Below, in pieces: positions 6,342 through 10,504 of a stretch of DNA of 10,504 nt. Positions within the stretch are counted from its first letter, which is position 1; each line of letters starts with the position of its first letter. The notes beneath the pieces were generated by a model. The model did no database searches. It was not told the DNA's origin and worked only from the letters and a program-made list of their open reading frames with translations. Made by a program: the position numbers and the translations under genes. This stretch comes from an uncultured Selenomonadales bacterium (lineage in GTDB: Bacteria > Bacillota > Negativicutes > Selenomonadales > Selenomonadaceae), in the NCBI GenBank assembly GCA_937915885.1, contig CALGGP010000328.1:1-10504 (forward strand). Reading direction: 5' to 3'.

Positions 6342-6974
6342 TTATTTTTGTTCGATGAACTCTTCTATGATCGAGTCGAGATCGCCGTGTATGTCGAACG
6401 GCAACTCATAATCGACGTCCGTTCCGAGCAGCGCCAGATCGATCTCCGTCGACACTTTGTCCGCCTCCGCATACAACGCCTTCAACTGTTGCCGTACCTT
6501 GTTTCGATCATAGTCAATCGTCTGAATCCGCTCGATATCATAGCGATACTCCGTCTGATTGCCGTCCTTGTTGAACACGTAGCCACGCCCCACATTTTTG
6601 TGAATGACGTGCGAGCTCTGCTGACGAACAAGCCCGTCGAGCGTCGACGCCAACGCATGACGACGCCGATTCGCATCAACCGCCGTATCCAGATCAAAGC
6701 TCATTTGTGACTTCGCCGCATGGATCGCATGCGACAATTTCTCCCGCTCCTCGATCAATCGGAATAAAAATTTTATCACGCCGTCCGTCGGAAATTTCTT
6801 CTCGTCGTAATTCGTCACGTCGAGCTCCTCGTCCGCTTGACCCGCTACCGCCTTCGACCGAAAATGCTTTTCTTTGATCGTCATCAGCACTCCCGACTCC
6901 TCGAGATATTCCGTCGCGTGATCGCTGAGCTTGTTGAACATGTTTTGCGTTTGAAACGCGTCCTTCAAATTCAT
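6342..6974 (-). CDS. Unrecognised 210-aa protein in the dnaG-rpoD operon
   Basis: I do not recognise this family. Soluble, no signal peptide or membrane segment. Visible parts: a charged N-terminus (1-60), a helical, probably coiled-coil stretch with FLFRLIEEREKLSHAIHAAK (about 69-88) and DANRRRHALASTLDGLVRQQ, a short segment GRGYVFNKDGNQTEYRYDIE (about 128-148) that looks like a beta hairpin and is the likeliest conserved motif, a second helix (about 154-180), and a very acidic tail ending DLDSIIEEFIEQK. The start is firm: AGGAGG eight bases upstream, and it overlaps the rpoD stop (TAGGAGG). Spacing of 12 nt after rpoD makes co-transcription very likely. Codon use resembles its neighbours. 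It could be a structural or regulatory protein; its helical layout gives no enzyme signature. Confidence 0.85.
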   Translation of the reverse strand: MNLKDAFQTQNMFNKLSDHATEYLEESGVLMTIKEKHFRSKAVAGQADEELDVTNYDEKKFPTDGVIKFLFRLIEEREKLSHAIHAAKSQMSFDLDTAVDANRRRHALASTLDGLVRQQSSHVIHKNVGRGYVFNKDGNQTEYRYDIERIQTIDYDRNKVRQQLKALYAEADKVSTEIDLALLGTDVDYELPFDIHGDLDSIIEEFIEQK

Positions 6975-6986
6975 GCAGTCGACCTC

Positions 6987-8183
6987 CTAATCAAGAAAGT
7001 CTTTCAATTTCTTGCTCCTCGACGGGTGGCGCAACTTGCGGAGCGCCTTCGCCTCGATCTGTCTGATGCGCTCTCGAGTGACGCCGAAACTTTGTCCGAC
7101 CTCCTCGAGCGTGCGCGCCCGCCCCGTCTCGTCGAGCCCGAATCGCAATATCAAGACCTTCTGCTCGCGCTCCGTCAATGTGCTCAACACTTCGCCGAGC
7201 TGCTCTTTCAACAGTTGGAACGACGCCGCATCCGCCGGAGCCTGCGCATCTTGATCCTCGATAAAATCTCCCAGATGCGAATCTTCCTCTTCGCCGATCG
7301 GCGTCTCGAGCGACACCGGCTCCTGCGCGATTTTCATGATCTCTCTGACGCGGTCGACGCTGACTTCCATCTCCTTTGCGATCTCGTCGGCAGTCGGCTC
7401 CCGCCCGAGCTTTTGAAGCAATTGACGCGACACGCGGATCAACTTATTGATCGTCTCCACCATGTGGACGGGGATTCGGATCGTCCGCGCCTGATCGGCT
7501 ATCGCGCGCGTGATCGCCTGCCGTATCCACCACGTTGCATACGTGCTGAATTTATAGCCCTTGTTATAATCGAATTTCTCAACCGCTTTGATCAATCCCA
7601 GATTGCCCTCTTGGATCAAATCCAAAAACAGCATCCCGCGCCCGACGTACCTTTTCGCGATGCTCACCACCAAGCGGAGATTCGACTCCGCCAATCGCTT
7701 TTGAGCCTCCTCGTCGCCCGCCTCCATCTGTTTCGCCAGATCGACTTCCTCTTGCGCCGTCAACAGCGGCACACGTCCGATCTCCTTCAAATACATTCGC
7801 ACCGGATCGTCAATCGAAATGCCCTCCGGCACGCTCAAATCGACGGCGGGCGGCGGCGTCGGAGTCACGCGCTGTTTATCCTTTTCGGTCTGCTCGTTCT
7901 CGACCACCGGCGGCGGCATCGTGTCGTCAATCTCGTCGGGCTCGTCGTTGTCGTCCTCGTCAAGGTCGTCAATGATCTCGATCCCGTTTTGACTGAACGT
8001 ATCAAACAGTTCCTCGATCTCCTCCGGCGACAAATCCTGCTTCTGCAGCGCCTCAAACATCTCGCCGTACGTCAGCGTCCCGCCGTTGTCCTTGCCCTTG
8101 CCGAGAAGGTCGGCAACGATTTGGGAGCTGCGATTCAGCCCGTCCTCCGGCAGCATTACATCCTTACTGTTATCGTCTGTCAT
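6987..8183 (-). CDS. rpoD: RNA polymerase primary sigma factor (sigma-70/sigma-A)
   Basis: 398-aa housekeeping sigma factor that directs RNA polymerase to -10/-35 promoters. Domain order: region 1.1 (about 1-70), a very acidic linker with DDLDEDDNDEPDEIDD (72-87) and a Pro-rich patch, region 1.2 (DDPVRMYLKEIG, 125-136), region 2 with the core-binding and -10 helices (NLRLVVSIAKRYVGRG to YATWWIRQAITRAIADQ, 168-231), region 3 (240-315), and region 4 with the -35 helix-turn-helix (TLEEVGQSFGVTRERIRQIEAKAL, split over 358-381). The start at 8183 is preferred because AAGGGGG lies seven bases upstream; an in-frame ATG at 8225 would overlap dnaG and has no such site. It follows dnaG by 35 nt, the classical macromolecular synthesis operon order without rpsU. 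Confidence 0.97.
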   Translation of the reverse strand: MTDDNSKDVMLPEDGLNRSSQIVADLLGKGKDNGGTLTYGEMFEALQKQDLSPEEIEELFDTFSQNGIEIIDDLDEDDNDEPDEIDDTMPPPVVENEQTEKDKQRVTPTPPPAVDLSVPEGISIDDPVRMYLKEIGRVPLLTAQEEVDLAKQMEAGDEEAQKRLAESNLRLVVSIAKRYVGRGMLFLDLIQEGNLGLIKAVEKFDYNKGYKFSTYATWWIRQAITRAIADQARTIRIPVHMVETINKLIRVSRQLLQKLGREPTADEIAKEMEVSVDRVREIMKIAQEPVSLETPIGEEEDSHLGDFIEDQDAQAPADAASFQLLKEQLGEVLSTLTEREQKVLILRFGLDETGRARTLEEVGQSFGVTRERIRQIEAKALRKLRHPSRSKKLKDFLD

Positions 8184-8218
8184 ACAGCAGCCCCCTTTGT
8201 CTGCGATAATTTTTGTGA

Positions 8219-10030
8219 TCAACATTTTTTAAAGTCGAGCTCACCCTTCACGCGTTGTGCTTCGGATAATATTGCCGCGAATTCGGGCGAGCCGCGCTGA
8301 TGTTTTTCGAGCTCATTCATCAATTGCCGATATTGATTGCCAAGCAATTCAAGCCGCAAAACCTTCAACGAATCCATATACGCCTGAACTTCTTCGGTCG
8401 TCAACTCGTCGCTTGCGCCGACAAGGCACTCCGACAACTCCGCCAACGCCTCGTCGCTCAGCTCCCGCGCGGCGGAGATATCATCGGGGCGGCGCTCCTC
8501 TTCGATGCATTTTTCGATGTACGTCACGATCTCACGATGCAATTTCGGAAATTCTTCTTTCGGAATCGACGTAAGCGCGTGTTGAAGCAGATCGGTCGCA
8601 TGCCAACCCGCTCTGATGAGCGTCCGCCACGAGCGCCACGCCGCATCGTTTTGCGCCTCCGCGCGGACGGTATTTATTTTGACGACCCGCCCCGTCGACG
8701 CGTTTGACGCACGATTGAGCGAAAGATTTTTCCATTCGCTGTTGACGGTATTCGGATCGAGGTCGAGCGCCGACGCCAGCTTTCGACTGTATTCATTTCG
8801 CAACGCGGAATCATGCATTTTCGCGATCGCCGACAAAATTTCCCTCAACGCATTTATTTTTCCGTCGAGCGTACGGTGGTCGACGTGCTCGAGCACATAT
8901 TTGATACGATAATCGATCATCGGCATCGCATCAGCCGCCAACGCTTGAAACGCATCACTGCCGTGCTTGCGAACAAAATCATCGGGATCCTTGCCGTCGG
9001 GAATGATGATCACGGAGGCTTGAGCGCCGACGTCGGTGATGATCGGCAGGGCGCGCATCGTGGCGCGTTGACCGGCTTCATCGCTGTCGTAGCAGAAAAT
9101 AATTCGGCGCGAGTGTCGATTGAGAATGCGGGCGTGCTCGAGGGTAAAAGCGGTGCCGAGCGTGGCGACGACATTTTTAATGCCGTTGGCGACAAGCGAG
9201 ATGGCGTCCATATACCCTTCGACGACGATCGCAAAGCCTTCGCGCGTGATCGCCGACGCCGCCCGATCGAGACCGAACAGCACTCGACGCTTATTAAAAA
9301 TTTTCGTTTCGGGGGAGTTGAGATATTTGGGAGCGTCACCGTCGGACGAATCGAGAATGCGACCGCCGAAAGCTAGCACGTGACCGGTTTGATCGACGAT
9401 GGGGATCATGACGCGATTGCGGAATCGATCATAAACGCCGCCGTCCCTTGCGCGCGTGCCGACGAGACCGGCGTTGAGCAATTGTTTCGTCGAGGTGCCG
9501 CGCTTGACGAACGCCGTTGCAAGTTTATCCCAATCATTGGGCGCGTAACCGATTTTGAAGTCTTTGATGATCTCGTCGGAGATGCCGCGCGCGGCGAGAT
9601 ATTCCAGCGCGGGCTTGCCGTAGGGAGTGAGCATCAAACAGTTATGGAAAAAATTCCGCGCCAGTTCATTGACTTCGTAAAGAGATTTTTCCTCGCGCTC
9701 GGACTCGATCTCTGCGACGGAGCGCTGTCGATCGGTCGGGATCGGAATGTTGAGCCGCTTCGCCTGCAGTTTGACGGCGTCGAAATACGAGATATGCTCC
9801 ATCTCCGCAATGAATTTGAAAACATTGCCGCCGGCGCCGCACCCGAAGCAGTGATAAAAACCCTTCAACGGGTCGACGGTGAACGACGGAGTTTTTTCGG
9901 AATGGAAGGGGCAGCACGCCCAATAACGATTGCCCTTGCGGACGAAGGAAACGTAGCGCGAGGCGACGGTGAGGATATCGGAGTTGTCGCGAACGCGGGA
10001 GACGAAGTCGTCAATCACTGCGGTCTGCAC
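8219..10030 (-). CDS. dnaG: DNA primase
   Basis: 603-aa primase making RNA primers for lagging-strand synthesis, working with the replicative helicase. N-terminal CHC2 zinc-binding domain: C40, H43, C61, C64 (CPFHSEKTPSF and YHCFGCG). Next comes the catalytic core, and the TOPRIM domain has E271 in VVEGYMDA and D315/D317 in CYDSDEAG, all metal ligands present. The DGKDPDDFVRKHG motif follows. The C-terminal helicase-interaction domain (about 440-603) is poorly conserved, as usual. Length matches bacterial DnaG (about 580-620). The start is the GTG at 10030: GGAGG lies eight bases upstream, whereas the GTG at 10039 is inside that site. With this start the zinc ligands fall at the same numbers as in E. 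coli. First gene of the dnaG-rpoD-unknown operon. Confidence 0.97.
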   Translation of the reverse strand: MQTAVIDDFVSRVRDNSDILTVASRYVSFVRKGNRYWACCPFHSEKTPSFTVDPLKGFYHCFGCGAGGNVFKFIAEMEHISYFDAVKLQAKRLNIPIPTDRQRSVAEIESEREEKSLYEVNELARNFFHNCLMLTPYGKPALEYLAARGISDEIIKDFKIGYAPNDWDKLATAFVKRGTSTKQLLNAGLVGTRARDGGVYDRFRNRVMIPIVDQTGHVLAFGGRILDSSDGDAPKYLNSPETKIFNKRRVLFGLDRAASAITREGFAIVVEGYMDAISLVANGIKNVVATLGTAFTLEHARILNRHSRRIIFCYDSDEAGQRATMRALPIITDVGAQASVIIIPDGKDPDDFVRKHGSDAFQALAADAMPMIDYRIKYVLEHVDHRTLDGKINALREILSAIAKMHDSALRNEYSRKLASALDLDPNTVNSEWKNLSLNRASNASTGRVVKINTVRAEAQNDAAWRSWRTLIRAGWHATDLLQHALTSIPKEEFPKLHREIVTYIEKCIEEERRPDDISAARELSDEALAELSECLVGASDELTTEEVQAYMDSLKVLRLELLGNQYRQLMNELEKHQRGSPEFAAILSEAQRVKGELDFKKC

Positions 10031-10064
10031 CGGTCTCACCTCCGAAATCTCTTATTCGTTGGCG

Positions 10065-10094
10065 TATATATTCCCTATCAATGGCGAATATCCT
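10065..10094 (-). promoter_or_regulatory. Possible dnaG promoter
   Basis: On the minus strand TATATA (10065-10070) could be a -10 box, with a poor AGGATA (10089-10094) at 18 bp as -35. Transcription would start near 10058, about 28 nt before the dnaG start. Position is sensible but the -35 match is weak. Confidence 0.3.
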
Positions 10095-10120
10095 TTTCGA
10101 GTGGAAATTTTTTATGAATG

Positions 10121-10148
10121 CGTAATTCGTAATTCGTAATGCGTAATT
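10121..10148 (+). repeat. Four tandem 7-bp units (CGTAATT)
   Basis: Units at 10121, 10128, 10135 and 10142 read CGTAATT, CGTAATT, CGTAATG and CGTAATT. AT-rich spacer separating the dnaG promoter region from the mosaic repeats. No evidence of coding. Confidence 0.85.
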
Positions 10149-10162
10149 GGGGCGACGGTTTA

Positions 10163-10239
10163 GGGCGCCGTCGTCGCTCCCACCCACCAAGCACGGCGCC
10201 CATATTTTTTCAGCGATACCCACCCGCGCCGACGGCGCC
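10163..10239 (-). repeat. Mosaic G-rich intergenic repeat, copy R4 (minus orientation)
   Basis: Read on the minus strand: left arm (10226-10239), GGGTGGG (10219-10225), AT-rich spacer, middle arm GGGCGCCG (10194-10201), GGTGGGTGGGAGCG, right arm (10163-10177). Left and right arms match as inverted repeats at 13 of 14 positions, and middle and right arms form an 8-bp stem. The AACCAC half of the conserved block is changed in this copy. Confidence 0.7.
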
Positions 10240-10273
10240 TTTCGCTTTCGAGAGCCGGCAGCTTCGTCCCAAG
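10232..10273 (+). repeat. Flank repeat A
   Basis: The sequence following R4 on the plus strand (CGCT-TCGA, then CCGGCAGCTTCGTCCC and AAG) is repeated with few changes at 10434-10476 after R3, in the same orientation. It marks an extended repeat unit beyond the hairpin core. Confidence 0.75.
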
Positions 10274-10290
10274 TCGAATGGCGATAGCCC

Positions 10291-10335
10291 TTAAGGTTGG
10301 GCGGCGCCATTGAAGGCGGGAGCGTTGGCGCGACG
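10291..10335 (+). repeat. Degenerate half-copy of the mosaic repeat (R5)
   Basis: TTGGGCGGCGCC, then GGCGGGAGCGTTGGCGC, follow the same order as the right half of R1-R3. A short stem, GCGCCA (10304-10309) with TGGCGC (10326-10331), is kept. The left half is missing or too diverged to see. Confidence 0.45.
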
Positions 10336-10365
10336 AAATAATTTTTCCCGCCCGATGAAAAGGAC

Positions 10366-10442
10366 GGGCGCCGCCGACGCGGGTGGGAACCACAGGCTAA
10401 TTTGGGCGCCGCCGGTGGAGGGTGGGAGCGTCGGCGGCGCCC
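10366..10442 (+). repeat. Mosaic G-rich intergenic repeat, copy R3
   Basis: The most perfect copy. Left arm GGGCGCCGCCGACGC (10366-10380) is the exact reverse complement of the right arm (10428-10442), 15 bp. GGGTGGGAACCAC follows at 10381-10393. The middle arm GGGCGCCGCCG (10404-10414) also pairs perfectly over 11 bp with 10432-10442, so the right arm can pair with either of two partners. Confidence 0.8.
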
Positions 10443-10476
10443 TTCGCTGTCGATGGCAGGCAGCTTCGTCCCCAAG
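10434..10476 (+). repeat. Flank repeat B
   Basis: Second copy of the flank sequence at 10232-10273, including GGCAGCTTCGTCCCCAAG. It is in direct orientation to the first, although the cores beside them (R4 and R3) are inverted. Confidence 0.75.
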
Positions 10477-10480
10477 CGTC

Positions 10481-10499
10481 GGCAGTATGCAATACTGCC
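10481..10499 (+). repeat. Short perfect hairpin at the window end
   Basis: GGCAGTAT (10481-10488) and ATACTGCC (10492-10499) form an 8-bp perfect stem with loop GCA. No T-tract follows on either side, so a terminator role is not supported. It may be the continuing part of the repeat unit, cut by the window edge. Confidence 0.6.
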
Positions 10500-10504
10500 A
10501 AGGG

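Noticed and set aside
5678..6710. Overlapping plus-strand open frames across the repeat region (226 and 250 aa)
   Set aside because: They run through the 52-bp array (not a multiple of three), copy R2 and antisense of the 210-aa gene, with Pro/Arg/Ala-rich low-complexity sequence and no ribosome binding site.
10011..10475. Minus-strand 154-aa open frame upstream of dnaG
   Set aside because: It is made of mosaic repeats and the CGTAATT tandem units and overlaps the dnaG start; there is no protein signature.

Overview
The window looks like chromosomal DNA of a moderately GC-rich bacterium of the Firmicutes type. The evidence is a dnaG-rpoD pair, a primary sigma factor of about 400 residues, and strong AGGAGG-type ribosome binding sites. 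The protein style (LctP permease, single-ACT threonine deaminase, Uma2 nuclease, Sel1 repeats) would suit a Negativicutes member such as a Selenomonas relative, but that is inference; no rRNA or other diagnostic marker is present.

Layout. Positions 1-134 hold a copy of a G-rich mosaic repeat. From 135 to 4262, four minus-strand genes run in the order 11-residue-repeat protein, threonine ammonia-lyase (ilvA), Uma2-family nuclease, LctP-type lactate permease. The first three are separated by only 12-19 nt and read as one operon; lctP follows after 125 nt that contain a possible promoter and a six-codon leader ORF. At 4263-4389 lies a divergent promoter region. On the plus strand, a universal stress protein gene (4390-4821) overlaps a Sel1-repeat gene (4821-5582) through TGATG. 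A hairpin overlapping the sel1 stop closes this unit and, read on the minus strand, is a terminator.

Positions 5583-6341 are a long non-coding stretch with a 14-bp perfect hairpin, a 52-bp tandem repeat and a second mosaic repeat copy. From 6342 to 10030, minus-strand genes dnaG, rpoD and an unrecognised 210-aa gene form a tight operon. Positions 10031-10504 hold the dnaG upstream region with a 7-bp tandem repeat and further copies of the mosaic repeat, two of them in opposite orientation.

The core replication and transcription genes and the metabolic genes are ordinary. The unusual content is the mosaic repeat family. Each copy has near-identical arms that could form alternative hairpins around GGGTGGG motifs. 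Two copies near the right end share a downstream flank although their cores are inverted. The low-complexity helical-repeat protein and the unknown rpoD-linked protein are the least understood genes here.
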